Of a stretch of 64,000 bases of DNA, positions 41,687 to 49,694 are shown piece after piece (position 1 is the first letter of the stretch; each line of letters begins with the position of its first letter). This stretch comes from SH-MAG3 sp036374995. Lineage in GTDB: Bacteria > Gemmatimonadota > Gemmatimonadetes > Longimicrobiales > RSA9. The stretch covers positions 62,001-126,000 of the forward strand of contig DASUSS010000013.1 in the NCBI GenBank assembly GCA_036374995.1. The letters run 5' to 3'. The position numbers and the translations under genes are program-made. The notes below the pieces were generated by a model that worked only from the letters and a program-made list of their open reading frames with translations, was not told the origin of the DNA and made no database searches.

Positions 41687-42073
41687 TCACAGCGGGTTCT
41701 CGCCCGGACCGCTGTCCTGGGTGCTGCCGGCAGTGATCTCTCCGGCCGGCGGCTGGCTCGTGCGTGCGGCGCGCGTATCGAGGTCGCGGCGCAGCTCCTC
41801 GATGCGCTGCTGGAGCCGCTCGAGCAGCGAGTCCAGTCTCGGCTGCACGTCCGCAACGAACTGGTCGACCTTCGGACGCACCTCGGCCATGGCACTCTGT
41901 GCCCGCGGCCGGATCTCCGCCACAGCCTCATCGACCCGCGCGTCCAGCTCGTCCAGCGCCTTCCTGATCTTCGGCCGCACTTCCTCGATGGCCGCCTCGA
42001 GGCGTGCCTGAAGGTCCTTCACCGGATCTCTGCGACCACCGCCCCCACCCGTCGTGCCCGTCGTCTCGTCCAC
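41687..42073 (-). CDS. Amphipathic 11-mer repeat protein (apolipoprotein/phasin-like), unknown
   Basis: 128 residues from ATG 42073, with GAGGAGG 6 nt upstream. Residues 19-106 are eight consecutive 11-residue units without gaps, consensus (D/E)-x-(hydrophobic)-x-P/x-(R/K)-(hydrophobic)-x-x-x-(hydrophobic): for example EEVRPKIRKAL, AEIRPRAQSAM, AEVRPKVDQFV, ADVQPRLDSLL. Four units place Pro at position 5, as in apolipoprotein A-type repeats. The N-terminus is Gly/Thr-rich; the C-terminus is Pro/Gly/Ser-rich. No signal or membrane helix. A cytoplasmic amphipathic-helix protein that could coat membranes or granules, or form a coiled coil. No family assigned. Confidence 0.75.
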   Translation of the reverse strand: MDETTGTTGGGGGRRDPVKDLQARLEAAIEEVRPKIRKALDELDARVDEAVAEIRPRAQSAMAEVRPKVDQFVADVQPRLDSLLERLQQRIEELRRDLDTRAARTSQPPAGEITAGSTQDSGPGENPL

Positions 42074-42147
42074 GTGAGCCTCCTCTCCTGTCGATGATCG
42101 TCGATCACGGAACGCTCACTTCCCTACGCCCCGCCACCCATCGCGTT

Positions 42148-44250
42148 TCAGCGCAACTCCCGCACCGCTGTCCCGCCCGGCCGGTAGACGCGCCGCGCAT
42201 TCGGCACTGCAGAACCGGTGGCGAGCCATGCGGGCTTCAGCTCGCCTCGCGCATAGAGCGCCGCCTGATCGAAGAAGTGGGCCGATGCCGGGTGCGCGCT
42301 CTGGCCGAACGGCACGATCGTGTGCGACCGGACGTCCGGCGCGAGCTCCACGGCGCTCACCACCGTCACACCGCCGACGCCGTACCGCCTGCGCCGACCG
42401 GCCTCGTCGCGCGCGTCGAGCGTGAACATCACACCCGTCCACGATGGCGCGCCGGGAACCGGCAGGCTCGCGCTGTCCGCGACGGGCTCCGCATCCCCGA
42501 CACCGCTGCGTGCCAGCCGGTTCAGCTCGCCCCATGCGACCCGCGTCGAGCCCCAGTCGCGCTCCAGGCGCGTGAGCACATCCTCCATCGCGCGGAACCC
42601 GGTGTACTCGCCCGACATCCCACCCGCACGCACCCGCTCCTGCCACAGCACGTACAGCGTCGCCGCCTCCGAGTCCACCGTCGCCCTGCCGTCCCACGAG
42701 CGCAGCCGTTCGACCACGCCGTCCAGCCGACGCGCGCGGACCGGGTTCATTCCGCCGATCTGCTCCCAGTCGGCCGCGAGATCATCGATCGCGCGCGGCG
42801 CATCCGGGATCCGGGTATCGAACGCGGTGCCGGCCCATGTCTCCGCTGTCCACGTCGTGTCCGGCCGCGCCGCCGCGCGGGTCGGTGCGGTCGTCATGTA
42901 ATCCGGGAAGGAAACGCCCGCGTCCGATCGCGGCAGCTCTGCTGCATCGACCCGGCCGCTCTCCGGGTTCAACGCCTGCGGCAGCTCGTCGAGCGCGTGA
43001 TAACCGCGCCACTCGGCACTGGAGGAGGTGCCATCCACCGGACGACTCCAGTCGATCGCCGGATCCCGCACCGGAACCGCACCGCCGTGCACGTGCAGGA
43101 TGTTGCCGTCGACATCCGCGTACACCGTGCTCGCCGCCACGGCCCGTGCATCGAGAGCGCTGCGGAACTCGGCCGGACCGAGCGCACGACTCATTGCGTA
43201 CCACTGCTGAAGTGAGCCGCCTTCCTCGATGCGCGCGATGCGGACGGCAAGGGCGCGCGCACCGTCCCGGGCGACGATCGGACCGTGATGGGTGCGGTGG
43301 AACGTGAACACACGCGGCTGAACCCCCGTTCCGGAGTTCACGAGCAGCGTGTCCTGCCAGGCGCTCGCGCTCCGGCGTTCGCCATCGAACGGGTACGTGA
43401 GCGAGTCGCCCGCGCCGTCCAGCGTCACCTCGTAGATGTCCGCGACATCGGCGCCCGACGTGGCGTGCGCCCACGCGATGCGGCGGTTGTGACCGTCGCG
43501 CGGCACCGGCGTGCCCAGGACGGCGAAGCCGCGCACACCCCACCCCGTCCCGCTGCTCAGCACGAGCTCGTAGTCGTGGAATGCGCCGAAGAACTCACCG
43601 CGGACACTCTGGAGCAGCAGCGCGTGACCGCCGGCCGTGCGCTGCGGCGCGACGGCACGCGCCATCGCCGGGTAGGCTACATCCGCCTCCGCACGCGTCC
43701 GGACGGCGCCCGCGCCCGTGCCGGAGAGGATCGTGTCCAGCCGCACGCCGTCGACGACCGTCCGGTCATCGATGCGGCGCACCAGCGCGAAGGGCATCCA
43801 CGGCTCGAACCGCGTGATCAGCCGTGGACGTTCGCCGGACGTCCTGATGTAGTAGTTGATCCCTGCGGCGAACGCATCCCAGATCTCGCGTCGTTCCGCC
43901 GGCTCCCGCTCGTACTCCTCGCGGGCCAGGCGCTCGATCTCGAATGCCGCCCTCACCAGGTCGGATGCCAGGTGCGCCTCGCCGTACCAGTGCGACGCGC
44001 GACCGAGCGCGTGCAGATAGCTGTCCTCGAGTCGGGCAAACCCGTCCTCCGCCTGGGCATAGCCGGCCCCGAACGCGGCGTGCGCATCCGTCTCGCCGTG
44101 AATGTGCGGCACGCCCCACTCGTCGCGCACGATGGTGACGCCCGCGGCGAGACGATCCACCGGGTCGCCGCCCCCCACCAGACCCCGCAACGGTGTGCAG
44201 CCGCCGATCAGGATGATGAGCAGCAGTCCGTGACGATTCGACAGCCGCAC
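42148..44250 (-). CDS. Penicillin-acylase-family (S45) lipoprotein lacking the catalytic serine
   Basis: 700 residues from GTG 44250, with GGAGGAGG 7 nt upstream; a longer frame to 44334 has no signal. Lipoprotein signal RLSNRHGLLLIILIGGC (Cys 18). The alpha-subunit-like start is VTIVRDEWGVPHIHGETDAHAAFGAGYAQAEDGFARLE. The beta-subunit-like region continues RTAGGHALLL, GTPVPRDGHNRRIAWAHATSGADVADIY. At the autoprocessing site, where active members have Ser-Asn before 'xxxxxPxRTxSG', this protein has Ala195-Met196 (AMARAVAPQRTAGG), and the NPH segment is replaced by QSV. It is probably not an autoprocessing Ntn hydrolase. No frameshift is visible. Confidence 0.85.
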   Translation of the reverse strand: MRLSNRHGLLLIILIGGCTPLRGLVGGGDPVDRLAAGVTIVRDEWGVPHIHGETDAHAAFGAGYAQAEDGFARLEDSYLHALGRASHWYGEAHLASDLVRAAFEIERLAREEYEREPAERREIWDAFAAGINYYIRTSGERPRLITRFEPWMPFALVRRIDDRTVVDGVRLDTILSGTGAGAVRTRAEADVAYPAMARAVAPQRTAGGHALLLQSVRGEFFGAFHDYELVLSSGTGWGVRGFAVLGTPVPRDGHNRRIAWAHATSGADVADIYEVTLDGAGDSLTYPFDGERRSASAWQDTLLVNSGTGVQPRVFTFHRTHHGPIVARDGARALAVRIARIEEGGSLQQWYAMSRALGPAEFRSALDARAVAASTVYADVDGNILHVHGGAVPVRDPAIDWSRPVDGTSSSAEWRGYHALDELPQALNPESGRVDAAELPRSDAGVSFPDYMTTAPTRAAARPDTTWTAETWAGTAFDTRIPDAPRAIDDLAADWEQIGGMNPVRARRLDGVVERLRSWDGRATVDSEAATLYVLWQERVRAGGMSGEYTGFRAMEDVLTRLERDWGSTRVAWGELNRLARSGVGDAEPVADSASLPVPGAPSWTGVMFTLDARDEAGRRRRYGVGGVTVVSAVELAPDVRSHTIVPFGQSAHPASAHFFDQAALYARGELKPAWLATGSAVPNARRVYRPGGTAVRELR

Positions 44251-44399
44251 GTCGCGCCTCCTCCGGTACACGCGTTCACGTCGCTGCGGAAGGTGGCAGC
44301 GACGGTACGTCCAGGCAACGCGCGCGCACGGCATCCTTTCTGCACTCCCGGCCGGCGAGTGGCCCCCTGCTGACTGCGCCGACAGGCCGAGGAGGAGCG

Positions 44400-45887
44400 G
44401 TGAAGGTTCTGGTCACGGGCGGTACCGGTGTGGTCGGCACTGCGACAGTCACGGAGCTGCTCCGGCGCGGGCATCACGTCCGGCTGCTGTCGCGCCGCGC
44501 GGCCGAGGCGCCGGAGGAATGGGAGCGCACGGTGGAAGCGTTCCCCGCCGACATCGGCGATGCTGCCCGGGTGCGCGGCGCTGCCGAGGGCTGCGGCGCG
44601 GTGATCCACATCACCGGCATTGTCAAAGAGTCCCCGCCCGAGCTGACATTCGAACGGATCAACGTCGGCGGTACGCAGAACATCGTGGATGAGGCGATGC
44701 GCGCGGGAGTACGCCGCCTGATCTTCGTCTCGTCACTCGGCGCCGAGCGGGGTGAGTCGGAATACCACCGCTCGAAGCTGCGGGGCGAGGAGATCGTCCG
44801 CACGTTCCGCGGCAGCTGGACGATCGTGCGGCCCGGCGCCGTGGTCGGTCCCGGCGACGAAACCGTATCGGTCCTGCTGCGCATGGTTCGCACACTGCCC
44901 GTCGTGCCCGTGATCGGCGATGGCGATCAGCCGTTCCAGCCGGTGTGGCACCGGGACCTGGCCTGTGCACTCGCCGACTGCGTGGACCGCAGCGATGTCG
45001 GCGGAAGGATCCTGCGCATCGCCGGCAGCGACGTGATCACCGTGCGTGAGGTGATCGATCTGTTCAGCGATGTGACGGATCGTTCGCCGCTGCGCGTGCC
45101 ACTGCCCGCATTCCTCGCCCGCATCGGCAGCACGCTCGCCGCCGCGGTCGGCATCGATGCGCCCGTCAGCGCGGCCACCGTGCGGATGCTGCTTGAGGGC
45201 AATCACCTGCGCGACGACCAGCAGAACGACCTCACCGGGCTGCTCGGCCACCAGCCCGCGCCGCTCCGGCGCCGGCTCGTCCAGCTCGTCGACGCGCTGC
45301 CCGAGCAGACGCCCGAGCAGGGCGTCGGCAAGCTCAAATGCCGCCGCTTCACCACCGATATCCTCGACAGCCCGCTCACCGCGGCCCGGCTGCTGGAACG
45401 ATTCCGGAAGGGGTTCGCCCGCCTCGTGCCGTTCGATGCGGTCGCAGAACCCGGCGCGTCCTCGCTGCTCGAGCTGGACGCGACCCTCACGCTCGAGTTG
45501 CCTGCGCGCGGCCACGTCCAGGTTCGCGTCGAGCAGCTCGATCAGCAGGTCATCACCGTCGCCACGCTCGAGGGACACCCGCTCGCGGGCGTCGTCCGCT
45601 TTCGCTTCGAGGATCACGCGCCCGGCGTCATTCGTTTCACGATCGACGTCATCGAGAGACCCGCGTCCCGCCTGGACCAGCTCTCCATGGCGCTGTTCGG
45701 CAGCATCGCGCAGACGCATACCTGGAAGGAGACGGCCGCCCGTGTCGTCCGGGAGGCGGACGGCCGCGCGCCGGACGGCGTGGCCGAAGAGTCGTGGCAG
45801 CTGGACGACGAGCAGGCGGAGCCGCTCGAGGAATGGATCCGCAGCATCGTGCAGCGGCGCCGCCGTGCAACGGCGAACCGGACGTGA
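44400..45887 (+). CDS. Extended SDR (NAD(P)-binding) fused to a DUF1990-like domain
   Basis: 495 residues from GTG 44400, with GGAGGAG 4-7 nt upstream. Residues 1-300 are an atypical SDR of the NDUFA9/NmrA-like type: GGTGVVGTATV (7-17) dinucleotide motif, FERINVGGTQNIVDEA, IFVSSLGAERGESEYHRSK with a YxxxK pair, and WTIVRPGAVVGPGD. The C-terminal ~160 residues (LELPARGHVQVRVEQLD; VATLEGHPLAGVVRFRF; VIRFTIDVIERPASRLDQL) match the DUF1990/UPF0548 pattern. Such a fusion suggests a lipid- or quinone-related redox role, but that is inference. Cytoplasmic. It diverges from the acylase-like gene. Confidence 0.8.
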   Translation: MKVLVTGGTGVVGTATVTELLRRGHHVRLLSRRAAEAPEEWERTVEAFPADIGDAARVRGAAEGCGAVIHITGIVKESPPELTFERINVGGTQNIVDEAMRAGVRRLIFVSSLGAERGESEYHRSKLRGEEIVRTFRGSWTIVRPGAVVGPGDETVSVLLRMVRTLPVVPVIGDGDQPFQPVWHRDLACALADCVDRSDVGGRILRIAGSDVITVREVIDLFSDVTDRSPLRVPLPAFLARIGSTLAAAVGIDAPVSAATVRMLLEGNHLRDDQQNDLTGLLGHQPAPLRRRLVQLVDALPEQTPEQGVGKLKCRRFTTDILDSPLTAARLLERFRKGFARLVPFDAVAEPGASSLLELDATLTLELPARGHVQVRVEQLDQQVITVATLEGHPLAGVVRFRFEDHAPGVIRFTIDVIERPASRLDQLSMALFGSIAQTHTWKETAARVVREADGRAPDGVAEESWQLDDEQAEPLEEWIRSIVQRRRRATANRT

Positions 45888-45976
45888 ACACATGAAGCCG
45901 GATGGCGCCGCACGCCTCGAAACCGGAACGGGGCGCGGGTCGTAGAGTAGGCGGACAACCACTCCAAGGAGTCGAC

Positions 45977-46183
45977 ATGTCGAGTTTCGGTGGCAGAGTC
46001 CTGACCGGCAGCGTCCTCGCGGTGATCGGCCTCGTGACGGTGAAGGTGCTGGTGGCGCTCGTCTCGGGGTTCATGGCGCTGCTCAGCTTCCTGCTCTTCA
46101 CGGTGCTGCCGATCGTGCTGATCGTCTGGCTGGTGATCAAGGCGATCAAGTACCTGAAGTCGGACAAGCCGGCATACGAGTAG
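45977..46183 (+). CDS. Small membrane protein, unknown function
   Basis: 68 residues from ATG 45977, with AAGGAG 6 nt upstream. Two hydrophobic helices: about 8-33 (VLTGSVLAVIGLVTVKVLVALV) and 36-58 (LLSFLLFTVLPIVLIVWLVIKAI), then a basic/acidic tail KYLKSDKPAYE. No family recognised. It is followed by a perfect terminator hairpin, so it is probably monocistronic. Next to a GlsB-type stress protein. Confidence 0.7.
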   Translation: MSSFGGRVLTGSVLAVIGLVTVKVLVALVSGFMALLSFLLFTVLPIVLIVWLVIKAIKYLKSDKPAYE

Positions 46184-46191
46184 GCGGGATC

Positions 46192-46216
46192 TCCGGACGG
46201 CGTCGCGCCGTCCGGA
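46192..46216 (+). terminator. Perfect 11-bp hairpin terminator
   Basis: TCCGGACGGCG (46192-46202) pairs with CGCCGTCCGGA (46206-46216), TCG loop, 9 nt after the stop of the small membrane protein. No U-tract. Confidence 0.75.
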
Positions 46217-46293
46217 TGGCCCGGCACTCCCCTTGCACGCCCATGGCACAGGCGGGGCCCGGAGGCGCCGCGTTACCACCAAGGGGGGGAGAT

Positions 46294-46554
46294 ATGGAAT
46301 TCCTGTGGATGATCATCGTCGGCGGCATTGTGGGCGCGATCGCAAAGCTGATCATGCCCGGCCGTGATCCAGGCGGCATCATCGTCACCATTATCCTCGG
46401 TATTCTCGGCGGCATCGTCGGCGGGTTCCTGTTCGGACTGATCGGTCTCGGCGACGGAGGGCTCATCGGTCTCATCGGCGCGATTCTCGGAGCCATTCTG
46501 CTCCTCTGGATCTACCGCATGATCGTCGGTCGACGGACGACCGACGTCACCTGA
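46294..46554 (+). CDS. GlsB/YeaQ/YmgE-family stress-response membrane protein
   Basis: 86 residues from ATG 46294, with AAGGGGGGAG 3-6 nt upstream. Family pattern: IIVGGIVGAIAKLIMPGRDPGGIIVTIILGILGGIVGGFLFG, three glycine-rich helices, the second and third separated by a short GDGG loop. These 'transglycosylase-associated' small inner-membrane proteins are induced by general stress in many bacteria; the mechanism is unknown. A strong hairpin follows the stop. Confidence 0.93.
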   Translation: MEFLWMIIVGGIVGAIAKLIMPGRDPGGIIVTIILGILGGIVGGFLFGLIGLGDGGLIGLIGAILGAILLLWIYRMIVGRRTTDVT

Positions 46555-46568
46555 CAGCCGCCCGCGGT

Positions 46569-46599
46569 ACAGGCCCGGCGCCGTTCGCGCCGGGCCTGT
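46569..46599 (+). terminator. Perfect 13-bp hairpin terminator
   Basis: ACAGGCCCGGCGC (46569-46581) pairs with GCGCCGGGCCTGT (46587-46599) around CGTTC, 14 nt after the GlsB-like stop. Confidence 0.8.
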
Positions 46600-46685
46600 G
46601 TCTCACGGCGGCGTTCCCACTCGTTAGATTACCGGCAGAGCCCCGCCCGACGCGAAGGCGCCGCACCAGCCGCGCGGAGTACTAC

Positions 46686-47147
46686 ATGCGAGTTGTTCTC
46701 ACAGCAGCCGTACTCTTTCTCGCCGCCTGCGACAGCCCGTCCGAGCCGGACGACCGCTGGGCGGTGCCGGAGAACATCACGTACGCGGCGTCGCTCGGCA
46801 TCGACCTGGCGCAGATGAACAAGACGGAGTCCGGCCTGTACTGGCAGGACCTGACGGTCGGCACGGGCGCGGACTCGGTGGATGTCGAAGACGACGTGTC
46901 GTATCATCTCACGATCTGGCTGCCCGATGGCCGCAGTGTGTACACGACGCGCAACGGTGCACCGGAGGACAACCCCGTGCTCCTGCTGATTCCCGGTCTC
47001 GCGGAGGGCATGCTCGGCATGCGTCGCGATGGCGTGCGCAAGCTCGTGATCAGGCCGGAGCTCGCGTGGCCGAACGGCCGGTCGGATTTCGGTGTGCCGC
47101 CGATCACGACGATCGTCTGTGAAGTCGAGCTGATGTCGATCCACTAG
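46686..47147 (+). CDS. FKBP-type peptidyl-prolyl isomerase lipoprotein
   Basis: 153 residues. Lipoprotein signal MRVVLTAAVLFLAAC (Cys 15). FKBP domain: SGLYWQDLTVGTGADSVDVEDDVSYHLTIWLPDGRSVYTTRNG, then LLLIPGLAEGMLGMRRDGVRKLVIRPELAWPNG and VPPITTIVCEVELMSI, which corresponds to the VIPGxxxGLxGMxxGxxRxxxIPPxLAYG core. Some active-site aromatics are changed, so activity may be low. Anchored on the periplasmic side. It is the second secreted prolyl isomerase in the window, besides the cyclophilin at 1733-2410, and there is a third at the window end. Convergent with murB. Confidence 0.88.
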   Translation: MRVVLTAAVLFLAACDSPSEPDDRWAVPENITYAASLGIDLAQMNKTESGLYWQDLTVGTGADSVDVEDDVSYHLTIWLPDGRSVYTTRNGAPEDNPVLLLIPGLAEGMLGMRRDGVRKLVIRPELAWPNGRSDFGVPPITTIVCEVELMSIH

Positions 47148-47165
47148 CGCCGGGCCGCGCACCGC

Positions 47166-48107
47166 TCAGAACTCGCCCACCATCCCGATCTCGGTCGTGA
47201 TCTCGTAGCCGAGCTCGCGCCGGACGGTCTCCTGCGCGAGCGAGATGAGCGCCCGCACGTCGGCCGCGGTCGCGCCGCCCAGGTTCACGATGATGTTGGC
47301 GTGCTTGTGGAAGATCTGCGCGTTGCCGATGATGTGGCCCTTGAGGCCGCACTGATCGATCAGCCGGCCGGCGCCCACACCCTCGATCTTCTTGAAGATC
47401 GATCCTGCCGACGGGTACAGCCACAGGTCGGGATGCCGGTCATCACGCCATTTCAGGTTCTCCCGCATGACGTGGCGCAACTCCGGCTCCGGCCCCGGTT
47501 CCAGCCGGAACGTCACCGTGAGAACGATGTCGTCGCGGTCGTGCAGGATGCTGTAATCGTAGCCGAAACGGAAATAGTCGCGGTCGACGGTCCTGCGCTC
47601 ACCTTCCTGTGTCAGGATGTCCGCCGACTCGACGACCTCCTCGATGAAACAGGTACGCTCGCGCCCCGGCGGCGGAGAGAGGAAGTGGAGGTTCTGCCAG
47701 ATCGCGCCGCCGACCGTACTCGGAATCCCGACGTAGTGATGCAGGCCGCCGAGTCCGCGCGCGACGGTCTCGTTGATCAGCCGCATGAACGTCGGGACGC
47801 CCGCGCCGGCACGGACGCGGACATCGTCCAGGAACTCGACCCCGTCGACTTCGCTCCGGATCACGAGGCCGCGGACGCCCTTGTCCGCTACCAGGATGTT
47901 CGCGCCGAGGCCCAGCAGGAAGTACGGCACCCCCTGCGCGCGCGCCGCGCTCACCGCCTCCGCCAGCTCGTCCGGCGTGCGCGCCCGGTACAGCAGGTCG
48001 GCGGGGCCGCCAATGCGGAACGTCGTATACGGTGCGAGCGCGACGTCCCGCTCCAGCCGTGCCGGATCGATCCTCTGACCCAGTGCAGCGAGATACTCCT
48101 CTTTCAC
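47166..48107 (-). CDS. murB: UDP-N-acetylenolpyruvoylglucosamine reductase
   Basis: 313 residues from GTG 48107, with GAGGGCGAGG directly upstream. It reduces UDP-GlcNAc-enolpyruvate to UDP-MurNAc in cytoplasmic peptidoglycan synthesis. FAD-binding elements: TTFRIGGPADLLYRA, GLGANILVADKGVRGLVIR and GIPSTVGGAIWQN. Catalytic SAGSIFKK with the proton-donor Ser, and the C-terminal Glu in MVGEF. The NLHFLSPPPGRERTCFIEEV stretch is longer than in type II enzymes. No other mur genes are adjacent. An intrinsic terminator for the upstream histone-like gene separates the two. Confidence 0.95.
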   Translation of the reverse strand: MKEEYLAALGQRIDPARLERDVALAPYTTFRIGGPADLLYRARTPDELAEAVSAARAQGVPYFLLGLGANILVADKGVRGLVIRSEVDGVEFLDDVRVRAGAGVPTFMRLINETVARGLGGLHHYVGIPSTVGGAIWQNLHFLSPPPGRERTCFIEEVVESADILTQEGERRTVDRDYFRFGYDYSILHDRDDIVLTVTFRLEPGPEPELRHVMRENLKWRDDRHPDLWLYPSAGSIFKKIEGVGAGRLIDQCGLKGHIIGNAQIFHKHANIIVNLGGATAADVRALISLAQETVRRELGYEITTEIGMVGEF

Positions 48108-48159
48108 CCTCGCCCTCTCCCTCTTCGGCGACGTCTCCTGCCCGGGCCCGTGACGGAGC

Positions 48160-48192
48160 AAAAAAGGGGCGCGCCCAGCGGACGCGCCCCTT
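48160..48192 (-). terminator. Rho-independent terminator of the SWIB-histone gene
   Basis: On the minus strand, AAGGGGCGCG (48192-48183) and its complement (48173-48164) form a 10-bp stem with a 9-nt loop, followed by six T (48165-48160). It begins about 21 nt past the stop. The only classical hairpin-plus-U-tract I found here. Confidence 0.9.
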
Positions 48193-48213
48193 CCGGCACA
48201 CCTGTACGGACTG

Positions 48214-48753
48214 CTACTTCAGGTGGTTGTTCACCAGCTTGGTCATCTCGAACATCGAGACACGGCTCTTCCCGCCGAACACGCGACGGAGCTTGTCGTC
48301 GGCGTTGATCATCCGACGCTCCTTGCTGTCCTGCAGGTTGTTCTTCTTGATGTATGCCCAGATCTTCTTGGTGACCTCGGTGCGTGGCTGCGGCGTGCTG
48401 CCGACGACTGCCGCCAGGTCCGCATCCGGCTGCATGGCCTTCATGAACGCCGGGTTCGGTGCACGCTTCGCGCCCGTACGCTTCGCAGCCTTCTTCGCCG
48501 CCTTGCGCGGCGCCTTCTTCGCGGCCTTGCGGGCGGTCGTCTTCTTCGCGGCCTTCTTCGCGCCCTTCTTCGCCGCCGTCTTCTTCATTCCCTTCCGTGC
48601 AGTCTTCTTCGCCGGCGACTTCCTCGCTGCCGTCTTCTTCCGGGCCGTCGACTTTCTCGCCGACGCCTTCTTCGCGGCCTTCTTCGGCGCCGCCCTCTTC
48701 GCGGCCGGCTTCCTCGCCGCCGCCTTCTTGCCGGACTTCCTGGTGCGTGCCAT
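48214..48753 (-). CDS. Histone H1-like Lys/Ala-rich protein with C-terminal SWIB/MDM2 domain
   Basis: 179 residues from ATG 48753. Residues 1-98 are almost entirely Lys, Ala, Arg with S/T/P in H1-like KKAAxKK and ARK repeats (pentapeptide-like KAAKK). Residues about 100-179 form a SWIB domain (PNPAFMKAMQPDADLAAVVGSTPQPRTEVTKKIWAYIKKNNLQD...DDKLRRVFGGKSRVSMFEMTKLVNNHLK). SWIB is otherwise typical of eukaryotic chromatin remodelling and of chlamydial topoisomerase and small SWIB proteins; H1-tail-SWIB combinations occur in several environmental bacteria. Expected to bind and compact DNA. Its strong terminator and separate transcription suggest high expression. Confidence 0.92.
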   Translation of the reverse strand: MARTRKSGKKAAARKPAAKRAAPKKAAKKASARKSTARKKTAARKSPAKKTARKGMKKTAAKKGAKKAAKKTTARKAAKKAPRKAAKKAAKRTGAKRAPNPAFMKAMQPDADLAAVVGSTPQPRTEVTKKIWAYIKKNNLQDSKERRMINADDKLRRVFGGKSRVSMFEMTKLVNNHLK

Positions 48754-48969
48754 AGACGGTCTCCGTCAAAGGGTATCTACTGGCCAGGTGCAACAACCAC
48801 CTTTCCGGTGCGCACCAAAATGAATCGCTCGCTCTCTCTACGCAACAAGAAAATTTGCGTGGATGGGATGCGTGCGCTTACGGTCATCGTGAGATCGATC
48901 ACGCGGGGACCCGTACGGCAGAGGGAGACGGGTCCGCCGGAAGCATGCACGAATGGCTGTGCTCGCCCG

Positions 48970-49686
48970 ATGGAATGGTCGCTCCAGGACGGTGAACTGC
49001 ACGTGTGGCGAGTGGCGCTCGACGAGATCTCGCCCTCGATCGAGATGCGCTCCGCCTGTCTGTCTCCCGACGAGCGGACGCGCGCCACGCTCTATACGGC
49101 ACCGCTCGAGCAGCGGCGCTTCATCACGTCGCGCATCGTGCAGCGCCATGTCCTCGCGGCGTACCACGGCGTCCCCGCTGTGGAGCTGCCGCTCGCGCGG
49201 GAGCCGGGCGGGCGCCCGTTCATCGAGGGTGCGGAACGGCTGTTCTTCAGCCTGAGTCACTCTGCGGGCACGGCGGTGATCGCGGTCGCGGACATCCCGG
49301 TCGGCGTCGATGTCGAGCGCGTACGGCGGATCGCGCGCGCCGCGGCCATCGCGCGCCGTGTGCTCCATCCCGATACCGTGGCCGCACTCTCGATGCTGCC
49401 GGCGACGGAGCGCGACCGTGCGTTTCTGGACGCCTGGACGCAGCGCGAGGCGCACGTGAAGGCGGTCGGTGGCGGACTCTTCCAGACGCCGGATGCGCTA
49501 CCGTTCGATCCGGCGCAGCCGGCAGACGCATCGGTGCGGGGCATCATCTCGCGCGAGGACGGCGCACTCTGGAGTGCTGCGCGCTTTCTGCCCTACCCGT
49601 ACGCCCGGGCGGCCGTGGTCGCGCCCGGCGGCATCCGCAGGATCCGCATCGTCGACTGGCATGACCTCGAGCCGGATCGCGACTGA
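48970..49686 (+). CDS. Sfp-type 4'-phosphopantetheinyl transferase
   Basis: 238 residues from ATG 48970; the frame stays open upstream but the extra part has no domain. It transfers phosphopantetheine from CoA to carrier-protein serines. Motifs: FFSLSHSAGTAVIAV (ppt-1 region), VGVDVERVRRI (Mg-binding Asp and Glu), and AFLDAWTQREAHVKAVGGGL, equal to the W-T/x-KEA-xxKA motif with Arg in place of Lys. Full Sfp length. No NRPS or PKS gene is in the window, so its carrier protein is elsewhere. Divergent from the SWIB-histone gene; convergent with psd 8 bp away. Confidence 0.93.
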   Translation: MEWSLQDGELHVWRVALDEISPSIEMRSACLSPDERTRATLYTAPLEQRRFITSRIVQRHVLAAYHGVPAVELPLAREPGGRPFIEGAERLFFSLSHSAGTAVIAVADIPVGVDVERVRRIARAAAIARRVLHPDTVAALSMLPATERDRAFLDAWTQREAHVKAVGGGLFQTPDALPFDPAQPADASVRGIISREDGALWSAARFLPYPYARAAVVAPGGIRRIRIVDWHDLEPDRD

Positions 49687-49694
49687 CCGGCGGC

